A DNA stretch of 64,000 nt from Zychaea mexicana. Taxonomy: Eukaryota > Mucoromycota > Mucoromycetes > Mucorales > Lichtheimiaceae. The stretch is taken from NCBI RefSeq assembly GCF_025766255.1, contig NW_026516704.1, positions 124,001 through 188,000 of the forward strand. The letters are read 5' to 3'. Position 1 is the stretch's first letter; each line of letters opens with the position of its first letter. The notes under the pieces were generated by a model that was given only the letters and a program-made list of their open reading frames with translations, was not told the origin of the DNA and ran no database searches. The translations under genes and the position numbers were made by a program. Shown piece after piece: positions 22,613 through 33,684 of the stretch.

Positions 22613-25575
22613 ATGTCAAAAACTACAAGTGCAGTACCTGAAGAGTTTCGAGTCACTTATGACGACTTTGGCTCTGCCAAGCAAGCTTGCGTCGACTGGG
22701 GTAAAAAGAATTAGGTTTCCCTCCGTACCTTGAAAAGTACGCGTACAGGAGAAAACAGAGTCCTCTGTCTTGTTTGCAAGCACGTTGGACAACCTACCAA
22801 TCAAGAGGTGTATGACGATGGCAAAATTACGACAGTGGAAACCATCTTGGCGAACGACAATGGTGATGTCATTTCTGTCCAACAACAAGGACAGCAAGAA
22901 ACGGCGCGCCAAAGACTCCCAGCGAATTGGTGAGTTCGAGATCAAGCTGCAGCCATTGAGCAAGGCTAGCCAGTAATGGCACGTTGTCTCTTTTACGACG
23001 GTGAACACAATCATGAGATTGCAAAGGCTCGTCGTGGTATCCAATGCTTCGTCAGCTCGACGGGAAGCAGCACGACATTGTTCTTAGCATGATCAATGGG
23101 CACACCAGTAATACTGTAATTGTGTCGTGCCTTGCTGCTAACAAAACGGTTGTCAACCCCAAGGACATCACGAATATGCGACATATGGTATTCAACAACG
23201 ATCCCGATCATATCAAGTTCAAGCTTATCAGCAAGCTACAGGACAAGGATTACGTCGTTGAACGGGAATCGAAGCAAGATGGGGAAAAACGGTTCCTGCA
23301 TTCTCTCTTTTGTGCTCATCATTCAGCAACTTCACTTGCTCGCCAATTCCCTGAAACCATCATCATGGCTGCCACGTACAAAGCAAACAGACATCCGCTC
23401 CCTTTTGTGAATGTCGTCGGTACTGGCAATGCTGGTTATCTAGCCTTAAAAGCGTTCTGTATTGCTGGTGGATGGGTGTCTGAAGAAATGGATGACAGCT
23501 ACGACTGGTTTGTCAAAAAGCTTGAGCAAGTTGTTTGGCCAGCTGAGCAGCCAGTCTCCCCGAAAGGCTTTGTAATTGACAGCTAATCCGCGTTGATGAA
23601 AGCCTTGGATCACGTATTCCCCAACTCGAAGAAATTGCTCTGCACCAACCACATCAGACGCAATTCTCAAGTCAAGCTGCAGAAACTTTTTGAAGTTAAA
23701 GAGGACTTTGAGGCGCTCCTGAAAGCCATCAACTACTTGATGGCTGATGAATATGATGATAAGTTTCAGAACAAGCGGCTGGTTCCAGATGAGGATTTCG
23801 AGCAAAAGGTGATCGGCATGTACAATGAGGCTGCAATGAAAGCCAAAAAGCCGGAAAAAGTGAAAGCATACCTCGAGAGGTAACTATATATTGGATTCTT
23901 ATCAGAGATCGTTTGCTTGGACACTGTGCTTATGTGTATACTTTCGCTTGCAGTAAGCTTTCCAATAAAGAAAAGTGGGTCGGCCGATACCTCGCAGATG
24001 TCAAACATCTTGGGAATAGTACCACCAACAGAGTCGAAGGAACGCACGCCAATATGAAAAAGGCCATACAGTCCGCCAGTGGTAATCTATACCTTGCTTT
24101 TGAGCAAATCGATGAATTCTACAGATTAAAGGTACATATATTCATATACATACATATATGTTGGTTGATATTTACCTACAATCCTATTCTACGCACTTTA
24201 ACTGCTAATTGTGCTCACTGTGTGTTGCTTTTGCCTGTGCAGGATCTAAACTGGGATCGTCAATTGGATAGCGAACACTTTGGTGTGAATTACCATATCC
24301 CGCCAAGTCAAAAAGAAAGGCTGGTAGATTTACAGCGCCACATATTAAAGTTCGCTTTCAATGCAATTCGCAAGGAGCTTGTATATCCAAATCCGCTAAG
24401 AACCGACAACTGTCGATGTGCAATCAAAGCTCATTACGGGATTCCTTGTTGCCACCTGATACCATCCAAAGGAAAATTTCCTTTGAGGATTATCCCTAGA
24501 CGCTGGCATCTCAATCCTGGAAAAACAGCTCCAGAAGGTATAGATAGCTTGATACCATTCTTACTCGCTACTTTAAACTGTGGTAACTTTATGTAGAGGA
24601 GAAAACAGTCCACCGTAGCAACAACACTTTAGCGATTTCAGAATTATTTTTTGCTGCTACCATGGAGAGTCAAATCGAAGCTGAGCTCACGCGTATCACC
24701 ACTATGTTTCATCGATTTCCTGACCAAAAGTAACGTTCAACTCTTCTACGTCATTTGCAAGCCATCAGCGATGATCTTTTTATGGACATCAAGCAACTGG
24801 AGCGGCCGAAATCTCTACCGACAAAAGGTAAACCTTAGCGCAGCTCTAAGCGCGATCTTATTGCTCTTGAACACCAACAGAACGAAAGCAACAAGAAAGC
24901 CAAAACACACGTAGGTCGCGAAGCAGCTGATATTTGGTAATTAATAGTATAATCATTGCTGTAATTGATCTTCTTTTGCTATTACACATACAGTACTGAC
25001 TAGGCTTACTCAGGGAGGGCAAGCATAAAGCCAAAGCTGAGATCACTACCATACTACTACCGTCACCGCCACCACAGCAACATCAACTTACAATGCCACC
25101 TTTTCGGTCATCCTTTTTGCCCGCTTCTTTACCATCACCTTTTCCGTCTGCTGATCCACCTATTGTGCCAAACCTGGACATGGTCTGCGATGCCATTCCT
25201 CGCACTGCTGTGGGTTTAGTGCACAATCCGAATCCAGACGGAAATTGTGGTTTCCGCTCGTTGGCTGTTGCTTTACTTGGAGATGAAACACGATATATTG
25301 ATACCAAGGCCGAAATGCGCGAGTTCTTTATAAAAATCGCGGAAAAAGTATCTATGAGAGTTTCGACGCTGAAAGAATGCTAAGTGTTCTTTATCCAAAT
25401 GCCCATCAAGCCATCATTGGCTGTACTATCCAGAGTGTGCTCAGCTTGCCTCGGATGCGTTCAATACGGCTATAGCATTCTTTGGCACCGAATCCTCGTT
25501 ATTTTTCCCCTTACTAAGCACCCCATCCCAAGCAATACGTACAACTCCAATCGTCGCGCAGCTCATATCTAATCA
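22613..25575 (+). pseudogene. MULE transposase fused to an OTU cysteine-protease domain, inactivated
   Basis: Mutator-like element coding region. From the ATG at 22,613 it reads FRVTYDDFGSAKQACVDW, a FAR1/WRKY-like DNA-binding start, then stops at 22,712-22,714. The DDE-type catalytic part (23,044-23,883) has AATYKANRHPLPFVNVVG, where the first catalytic Asp (normally DATYK) is Ala, then VIDS followed by a TAA at 23,584-23,586, and LCTNHIRRN. A later exon (23,955-24,600) ends with a SWIM zinc finger, CRC...PCCH. After linker exons with another stop (near 24,733) comes an OTU domain with DGNCGFRSLA at about 25,237-25,266 (catalytic Asp/Cys loop). Several stops and a frameshift near 22,900 show it is dead. 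OTU proteases cleave ubiquitin-type isopeptides; why a transposon carries one is unknown. Confidence 0.85.
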
Positions 25576-25799
25576 TACCATTTTTATCCAGCCCAGGCCG
25601 GGTGCATTGATTGAATGACCTGCCTGCTACCCTTATGCTCGAGGTAAAGGCCGCAAAGATGGTGGTGCCAGAATCCGAGGTGATCAATAGTATCCCTTAT
25701 TCCAAGACGCATTTGAAAGCATGATCCATGTGGATATTCCCTTCCGGGAAATTGTATTTCTTTCATCTAGTTCTGAAGCAGAACACTCTGATTTTGAGC

Positions 25800-27386
25800 C
25801 AGTTGATCTAAATGGACCTTAACAACCTTAGTAGCGTAATGTCTCTTCTTGCCCGCTCTTTTTTTCCTCTCTCTTTTTCTGATATTCATATAATTAATCT
25901 GATATACAGATGTCTAAACTAATGGATATATTAACCAGGAATAAGTGAGCCTATAAGGCTGCAAAAGTACCAGGTCATTTAATTACATGGTTAGTCTGAT
26001 GATACCACTTCCTTTATTTTTTATTTTTTTTTTGTTAAAAATCCCTTTTTATCTGCATGAACAGTCAGCTGCCAATGTGTGTATGCAAAAGAAGGAGCAA
26101 CCCCTTTAGCACCTACTTGGACCCTTTAATGCCATGAATATGTCGGACCACCTGTATGGTATCTGTTTAATGTTGGAGTTCATCCGCCGTCTAGGTAATA
26201 GCCCAGGGGAAAAAACAGATACACTCGCATAGTTCGTCAAATGTAGTTAGTATGTACATAATGTTTCACGTGTGATATAATTCAATAGCAGTTGCAATCA
26301 TTATTTCATCATCAATATTTGCTTCGTCATATTCAGATGACTATTGAAAGAAGAAAAAAGATCAGAAACGACGATCATATAAAGATGTTCCTCTTCCTGA
26401 GACATAGTTCGTTACTGCACCAACGAACTTATAAAGCCCAGCCGCACAACGGCCAATCGCCTTAGAATTACACCATTTTATTATTATCTTTCGTCTAGCA
26501 TAATGTTGATTAGTTGGTAAGGGTGCCGCCGTACTACTGACAAAGAAGCCAAAGCGCTTGAGAAGATTGAAAGGAAACAAGTAAGCATATTGGATTGCTA
26601 ATTTACTACATAGTAGTTTCCAATTGTCCCTTTGGCATCCACGATGAAAGCATTGAAGGCTTGCATAAGTGTTCGAGTCTTGTTAACTAGAAACATAAAA
26701 AGCAAAAGAAAGCAACTTTGTTCATTCTATTTGAGATCGTTGCTAAGACTATTAATCTTGTAGCATAAACTTTATCTACCCGTTTTCTCTTTGTCCACAC
26801 ACGGCTACTTCCGACTCATTTTTCTAACAGGAATTACTGGATGAGTGCCATGAATGTTCTTGTCATTGTGTAGAATGTTTAAAAGAATGTGGTTAATGAA
26901 CGAAAAGAGCTCGTCAAAGAGCGACTCCTTCTCTGCATAATGAAGGTGTTTCGGTGGAAGGGGAGGGGACTAACCACTACAACTAACGAGGAACCATTCA
27001 CTATAACTAGTCTACAGTCCATTCAACAATTAGTTTCGCATTAGTAAAGTCTTACAGGACTTTGCTATCGTTTTGCACATTGTTGAAAAGGCTCGCATAT
27101 AAAATTTGACAAATGCCCTAGTTCTCTAATGTTGACGAGTCTATTAATCTCTAGTACATGCAAAGCAAATAACCTGTGCAGATTTGGACAATGTCACTTC
27201 TTCACCAATAATGCTATCTCTTGGTTGACATCATTCTCTCTCTCCCTTCTTTTCATTTCTTCTTGTTGGATGAAGAAAACGGCAATCCAAATAGAAAACA
27301 ATAAACCAAGCAAACATTATATTACATTTTCCGCTAACCTGTCCCTTATCCCATCATCAACCCTCCCAAAAGAACAGTTTATTGTT
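25800..27386. other. Gene-poor spacer, nothing recognised
   Basis: No spliceable gene or known repeat is visible. A 72-codon minus-strand frame at 26,362-26,580 has no recognisable family. Poly-T runs and short AT-rich stretches only. Confidence 0.5.
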
Positions 27387-27886
27387 TTAATCTTGAGGGC
27401 TTGATTTTTCTACAAATGCTTGCAACTTTGTGGAGTCTGCACAATCTACTTCGACCAATCTTTCACCTGGTCCACTCTACATAAATAGCAGCAAAAGACA
27501 TTGGAGCAAAGCAGACGTTATAATCAACAGCTAACAACATGTTTCACACGTGGGGGTTTTTCTTTTTGTTTTACCTTTGTCCAATGAATTAAAGTTGGAA
27601 TAGCAGTCAAAGAAAACCTTGAGCGGTAATGGTTGGTATCACTTCTCCATGCGTCGCGAAGACCCACGGGGACTTCCAATAAAGCAGACGACTTGGAAGA
27701 AGCATCATGGTCCAGGACGGCTTTACGAACGCGAGGATCGGCAATCACGCAATCGGGACACCAGGATTCAGAGGTCTCGGGTAATTCGTTACCAAAGAAC
27801 AAAACAAAGACGGGGGAATGTTCTTGGAGTGTCTTTTGTAGCGTCTGGTCAAAGGTTGCGGCAGTGTTGATGCGAATAGCTTTCAT
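27387..27886 (-). CDS. TRP14/TXNDC17-like thioredoxin-domain protein
   Basis: Predicted 133-residue cytosolic disulfide reductase. Two exons: 27886-27575 and 27476-27387, phase 0 at the junction. It has the WCPDC active site (Cys43, Cys46) that distinguishes TRP14/TXNDC17 from classical thioredoxins (WCGPC), preceded by a hydrophobic beta strand (PVFVLFFGN) and followed by the cis-proline loop AIPTLIHW. Length agrees with the family (about 120-140). Human TRP14 reduces small disulfides and is a thioredoxin-reductase substrate; substrates here are unknown. The gene is divergent from the SDR gene with 270 bp between start codons. Confidence 0.9.
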
Positions 27887-28155
27887 GTTCTTGATCGTTT
27901 GCTCAAGGAAAAAAGCGCGGGAAAGTTACTAATACTGCTACTACTATAAACGGGAATGAGTTCGAAACCATTTTTTAAGCTTTAACTGAAAAGTCGGAGA
28001 GAACCCTTTCGTTTGCCCCCCCCCCAACTCCTTGTCATTTTCTCCAACATGTTTGACACCATCTATTCCAGTAAGTTCATGTCATTCGTCAAGGAAATCA
28101 GCAGCTTCCCGGACGAAATCTATCTGTAGAGCACACACACAATTCATAAGCTGAC

Positions 28156-29385
28156 ATGCAAAGCACAGTCTTTTTCTGGATAGGCTTTTTGGCCGTGGTT
28201 CCCTACGTTATACTGGTTATTTATGGCGCGTATGGTTGTAAGGAACAGGACTTGAAGAAAAAGTACAATGCCAAGTGGTGAGTTTACTCTCTTCTCTTCA
28301 TTCCATCTGTTCAAAACCAGCAACGGCATATGCAAACGAAAACAAGTGGGTCGAGAGGGAGAAGCCAACATAACTTTACATTTTATGAAACAGGGCACTT
28401 GTCACTGGCGGTTCATCGGGTATCGGTGCCGCCCTTGTACGCAAACTGGCCGGACAACAACTCAACGTGGTGATTGTTGCGTTGGACGATCAACTGTTCA
28501 AAGACTTCAAGGCCAAAATCGTTCAAGAATTTCCTAGCCTGGAGTTCCGATTCGTTGCATGCGACCTTTCGACAGCATCAGGCGATGCGTACCTTGACGC
28601 TATCAAAGCAGCGACCAATGATATTGACATTCAGATCTTGTGCAACAATGCTGGTTTTATTACGACCGGATGTTTTGCAGATACGGCTGAAAAGCGCAAC
28701 ATGGCCAACTACCATACTAATGTCACCGCCTGCTTGACCTTATCGCATCATTTCTTGAACCGCATGTTGGATAAGGGACTCAAGGGACTGGTCACCTATA
28801 CTTCGAGCAGTGCTGGCTTCATTCCCAATCCTATGGGTGCATTGTATGGTAAAGAATAATAAGCTTCTGTCTGGTGTGAGGCTCGTGGACGTTTATCAGT
28901 CTTATCTATCTGCATATATACAAGTATACTGATCATTTCTCCGTCTACAGCTTCGACAAAGGACTTTTTGACTACGTTTGCTGCCTCTATTGCTGCCGAA
29001 CATGTTGAAGATGGCATTGATGTGCTTGTGATTGTAAGTAGAATGGACGCCTTGCAGATAAGTAATAAGGAGAAGAAATTGACAACATTTCTTGTTGTAG
29101 CACCCATCGCCGATCAATTCCAACTTTTACAGCAACGCTGGCAAAATGTCTGCTCTCCTGTCTGCCCAAAAAATCTCATCGCCTCCATCCGTGGTCGCCG
29201 ACACTGTCTGTCGCAATGCTGGTAAAGTGGTCGTTGCCGACCAAGGTATCATCACAGTCCTCATGAAGATTGGCTTGACCAAGGTGTTGGACTGGAATGT
29301 TTTCACTGAAATAATGAAGTTGGCCATTCCATTCAATGGTGACTACAAGGCCATGAAGGTCAGACGTGAAATCAAGCGTGATTGA
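28156..29385 (+). CDS. Membrane-anchored short-chain dehydrogenase/reductase
   Basis: Predicted 314 residues, exons 28156-28277, 28394-28848, 28951-29033, 29101-29385. A hydrophobic N-terminal segment (FFWIGFLAVVPYVILVIYG) suggests ER or lipid-droplet anchoring. The Rossmann core shows TGGSSGIG for NADPH binding, NNAG, the catalytic Ser in TYTSSSAG, and YASTK (catalytic Tyr/Lys, split by an intron after the Tyr codon's next base), followed by HPSPINSNF, a typical post-catalytic loop. Closest classes are 3-ketodihydrosphingosine, very-long-chain 3-oxoacyl-CoA and hydroxysteroid reductases; which one is not decidable. An upstream ATG at 28,049 opens a 26-codon frame that is either a uORF or, through a 38-nt GT-AG intron (28,127-28,164), an alternative first exon. 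Confidence 0.85.
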
Positions 29386-29633
29386 AGAAAAGATCTCTCT
29401 CTCTCTCGGGTAATAAATGATTATAATTTAATATTAATGGTAGTAGCATAACCTATTAAAGGTGCATCGAGTGAAAGCGATTCTTATTATGTACATGTTT
29501 TTATCTGTGTGCAGTATATAAAGCTTTGTTGTTGTTATTGATTAGATGAAGGAAAGGGCGAGGGGGCTGCATACAGTATATGTATACATTCCATCGTTTT
29601 GTACATGTTTTGTCTTTCTTTATTTTTTGGGAG

Positions 29634-31109
29634 CTATGAAGTGATATGGATCACCAGGTAGGCAAGTGCGAATGCAAGAAGCGCAACGATGACCACAGCT
29701 GATGCTGGATATTGTGCAGTTGTCATTGGTTGAGTTCTCGTTGTTGTTGTTGTTGGTCGTAATGCTGCTGCATACTGAGCACGCGGTTTCCACTGCGTCC
29801 GACGGTACCGCAAGTGGGCAAGCTCATCTTTATACGCGCTCATTTGATGATTCATACTGTTAACCATCTGCTTTAATTCATCCATTTCGTGCATATCGAT
29901 TGGAGATAGCTGTCGGTGATGATCAGAAGATGATTGCATGATTCTAGCGGATATATGTTGTTGTTCTTGTGGTGGTGGTGGTGGTGAATGAATAGGTTGT
30001 TCCGCTTGATGTTCAATGAATGCTGCTGGACCTGATGATAATTTCATACTTGTTAGCAACTGAAAATATACGTGCGCATATATTATCTATTGATGCTGAC
30101 CTTGATCGTGGAGAAATATCGGTGAACGCGCCTGTTGAACTTGCGATAGTGATACTGGAGCTTGCGCTGGTTCGGCTAGCATGGTTGTGGGTTGTTGTTC
30201 AAGTATCTCCTGATACACGAATAAGAAGATTACATGAGTTTTAAACAGACGTCCTCATACTCACAACAAACAAGGCATAATAAAACATGGATTATCTTTC
30301 GTTACCGCTTCAGGTTCAAATTCAGGTCCTGATTGTAATGCATGATCGACATCATCGTCTGTCAGATACATAGGGGCTTGATGCTGGGCTTCGGTGGCAT
30401 CCTGTCCGGGCTCAAGGAATTCACACCGAAGCCGTTTTCGAGATATGCGTGCTTTATCGTTTGCTTCAACGTGTGTCCACTGGAGGGAGGGAGAAACAAT
30501 TTATAAAGTTTAGACTCAATTGTCAACGCTATTATTAGAGCTTATCCATAGGTGCTGTTCATGATAAAAGTAACAAAAAAAAACAGACGAAATTTAATCT
30601 CTTACCAAGCCATGCAGTTCCATAATATTTTGATGAGCTGGATAATCGATACTCATGCTCAAGACAAGAAATTTGTCATCGCGTTGACGTCGTTCATATT
30701 GATCAGCATGGAAATGGACTGATTGAAAGAAGAACAAGGGTTGTCAATTTCGAATTTGCTTCTTTTTTCTTATATACTTTTGAACGCGTCAAAAAACGAC
30801 CAATTTACTTTGAACAACTCGAGATTGCAAGGGATCAAGAAATCCAATATTGGGTCGTACGCTGTAAGTTCTCGGTGCAGTCGTTTTGATTTTGAATGTG
30901 ACCACTTGATTACCCGGATTTTGCAGTGTGATGGTAACGGACTTCTTTTCGTGCAAATTAGTGGTGGGATCTATTTAACGAGTTTTTCAAAAAATGAGTA
31001 TAGAGAGTACCATTCCACTATTAGAAAAGAAAGTGTGAGGCGTTGAAACGGGCATGATTAACTTACGTGGAAAGAACAAAGTCTTTTTCGGTTGGACTAC
31101 AAGAGACAT
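29634..31109 (-). CDS. SCS2: VAP/Scs2-family MSP-domain protein, ER tail-anchored
   Basis: Predicted 332-residue VAMP-associated protein, which binds FFAT-motif partners and tethers the ER to other membranes. Six exons: 31109-31067, 30970-30809, 30718-30606, 30479-30306, 30209-30101, 30031-29634. The N-terminal MSP domain shows SVTITLQNPGNQVVTFKIK, TTAPRTYSVRPNIG (the core VAP signature binding FFAT phosphate/acid tracts) and a KFLVLS strand. A Pro/Gln-rich linker leads to a coiled coil (MDELKQMVNSMNHQMSAY) and a C-terminal membrane anchor (VVIVALLAFALAYLVIHI) with three residues after it. The start MSLVVQPKKTLFFP fits family N termini and is chosen because its donor phase matches exon 2. It is divergent from the EBP gene (358 bp), another ER protein. 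Confidence 0.92.
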
Positions 31110-31467
31110 TGCTGAGGTTCTTGTAGGTCTCGGTGTTCTTTTTTTTGGTCTAAATGGACAGCAGTACAAGTATAAAGAAGGTGCCGAGAGAAGAGCCCCG
31201 CTGCTGCATATTCCCTTTTATATACACTGCAGCGAAACCATAAATTTCCAACGTTGAGTAAGGAATAAGGTCCAGCCTTTATGAAGAGCTGATAGCAAAT
31301 ATCTAAAGGCTCGATTGATAAGTACTTGCTGTAATGCACTAAGAGTATCCTCGAAGTCGGGACCAGAGAAGAAGAAGATCGAATAGAGAGACAGGTCTCG
31401 CGTTTGACACTGAATTTTTAGGCTTTCGAGGAAAAAGAAAAAATTGTATCCTTTTATACATACAACT

Positions 31468-32372
31468 ATGGAATTCCGCAATGCACAAGAAGGGCAACAA
31501 CAACATCATCCCTACTACCCTCAGACACTCAGAATTAATCACTATATACCGAATCGTATACCCATGGAGTCGCTTTTGCTCACTGTCGGTTCCGTCATGG
31601 CGCTCCTCATTATAACCTCATTTGTACTTGCAGCAGCACGGAAGAGCAGTAAGACGAACAAGAATAAGAAAGGCGAAGCCTTGCGGTTCACGTGGTTCGT
31701 TCTGTGTATTTTCTTGCACTGTGGATTTGAAGCCTATTGGGTCTACCATCACAAGACTATTGCAGGACAATCTGATCTGTTGGCCGAACTATGGAAAGAA
31801 TATGCTCATGGAGACTCTCGCTACCTTTCCAGCGACCCTGTCTTGCTTGCACTTGAAACGATCACTGTTGTATGTCGACTTCTTACCCCGGCTTTCTTTA
31901 TAGCAAGATGCGCCGTGTGTCCCAAAAATGATACATATTGATCGAAGTTTGTTTTGTCGTGTATTTGTAGTTTGTGTGGGGTCCACTGTGTTGCTTAGCA
32001 GCCAGGGCTATATGGATGGATGATTCAAAGCAGTATCTCTGGCAACTACTAGCTTCCATGGCTCATTTGTTCAGCACCACTTTATACTTTGTCATGGACT
32101 TACCCACAGGGTTCGCCAGTTGCAATCCGCACCCACTATACTTCTGGGTCTATTTCGTATCCTTTAATTCGCCTTGGTTTATTGTAGGGCTTTTTTTTCT
32201 TTGGAGGGTTTCAAGAAACGATACGAAAGGACTTGAATTAGTCGAAGGCTAATAACAAGGATGTAATTCTTTTAACCAGGTTCCTGCCATTCTTCTTGTA
32301 CAAAGCTTCAAGACCATTTCATCCTCCCTGTCAGTTGCAGCGCACGATATGGATGTTAAAAAATGCTCCTAA
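31468..32372 (+). CDS. EBP: EBP-type sterol Delta8-Delta7 isomerase (EXPERA domain)
   Basis: Predicted 235-residue polytopic ER enzyme that moves the sterol ring double bond from C8 to C7, the step done by non-homologous Erg2 in ascomycetes. Exons 31468-31869, 31971-32183, 32280-32372. Family marks: WFVLCIFLHCGFEAYWV, LLAELWKEYAHGDSRYLSSD (the conserved KEYxxxDSRY acidic loop), ETITV, then WGPLCC, LYFW.YFV..N.PWFI and VPAILLVQSFKTI. Four hydrophobic helices fit the EXPERA fold. Length matches plant and animal EBP (220-230). The intron-2 donor (GTAGGG) was chosen because it restores this last motif; the frame reading through it has none. Retention of EBP is compatible with non-dikaryal fungi, an inference. 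Confidence 0.92.
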
Positions 32373-32598
32373 AAAGCATCGACCACCAGCAGCAGCATAT
32401 AGCGGATAATAATAAATAAAAAAGTTTACTTGGTTACATACAAGGATAATATACTACAAGGTGGGGCAGCGTACCCAGTTTAAATAGGCTGCTTTAACAT
32501 ACAGCATCAAAATTTGAATCGAGTGATGGGGCTTAAAGAATGCTACATATACAAAAGATTGATAAATCTTTTTAAATACTTGATAATACCAATAAACT

Positions 32599-33108
32599 CT
32601 ATCTCAACAAAGCAAGAGTAACATCACCGTGTACTCTTGCCTTGAGCTCGATCTCGACATCGAGATTCAAATCCAAACGTAGTTTCAATGGATTATCGTC
32701 GCCGCCACCACTTGCAGCCTTGTTCACGGCTCCTGTCGCTGCGTTGCCGACCTGATTTGCAGTATTTCCAACCGTGTCTCCAACGGTATCCACTGTGTCA
32801 CCAACCGTATCACCAACATTGTCGAGCGTTCCTCCAGGTTCATCCAATTGTGGGACTGCACCACCGCCGCCGCCAGATCGTCGCTGGGCTTGTGCTCTTC
32901 TTCGCTGATTACGTCGACTTCGTCTTGCGCGGCTGCTAGTTTGCGAAGGCGTTTCAGAAACTTGTGATTCTGCGTCATTGTCGTTGTCCATATCGGATGG
33001 ATAATAACGCTGCTGGACACTTTCTGCGTCGTCCGATCCAATGTCACCAGCTCTTTGACCTTGGTTTCTATTGTTACGTCGTTGCTGTGAAGGGCTTCTG
33101 GCTAACAT
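32599..33108 (-). CDS. Disordered LEA-like protein with C-terminal LxLDLNLDVE/ARVHGD signature
   Basis: Predicted 169 residues from the ATG at 33,108 (an in-frame ATG upstream at 33,213 gives a hydrophobic, less plausible leader). Layout: basic Arg/Gln/Asn head, Ser-rich acidic patch, (Arg)n-Gly run, then repeats of GDTVGDTVDTVGDTVG resembling LEA-type amphipathic 11-mers, and a conserved end: LKLRLDLNLDVEIELKARVHGDVTLAL. This C terminus recurs in the gene at 35,130-35,489 and resembles tails known from filamentous-fungal low-complexity proteins. No enzyme motif. Role in desiccation tolerance, septal plugging or condensate formation is speculation. Converges on EBP, 226 bp apart. No intron is needed. 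Confidence 0.7.
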   Translation of the reverse strand: MLARSPSQQRRNNRNQGQRAGDIGSDDAESVQQRYYPSDMDNDNDAESQVSETPSQTSSRARRSRRNQRRRAQAQRRSGGGGGAVPQLDEPGGTLDNVGDTVGDTVDTVGDTVGNTANQVGNAATGAVNKAASGGGDDNPLKLRLDLNLDVEIELKARVHGDVTLALLR

Positions 33109-33684
33109 GGTTTTTTCCTTCTTAAAAAAAACAGGTTTTTTTTTCTTGTTGTTTGTCTTGGTGAATCTAAGAAGAAGAGAAAAAGCGAATTCTGGGAGTG
33201 GAATTCGAGTCACTTGGCGCTATTTATTACCGTCTATTCTAAAATGTATATATATATCGTCTTTGTTCGTATGACGAAACGCATGTGTGAACAGACTAAC
33301 AGTGTTCGAGACATTTTAGTTAGCAATGAGAAATTGACGTAATTGAGAAGCACAGTGAGAGTGAGAGAGAGAGAGAGATTTGCGGATGTTACACAGCATG
33401 GATCTGTTACCATGCAACGAACAACAAGCAAATATGTCATCTGAGCGATCAAAAAAACCAGGTGAAACTGAAAGTGATAGGGCTCTAATGATCGGAGCTT
33501 CTCTGTTGTAGTTGGCGGTGATGATTTAGTAGCTTTAGTGCGACCTGACGACATTTTTTCTTTTGATCTTAACCAACCATGGCAACATGCATCCATGCAT
33601 TTCTTAGACGACTAAATCTGTTCACCTGGGTAACAAACTGCACTTCTTTCCGCAAAAATTCTACTTATACTCCTTTTACTGTAC

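Noticed and set aside
26362..26580. 72-codon minus-strand frame
   Set aside because: No recognisable motif, no splice partners and no neighbouring element; length is expected by chance.
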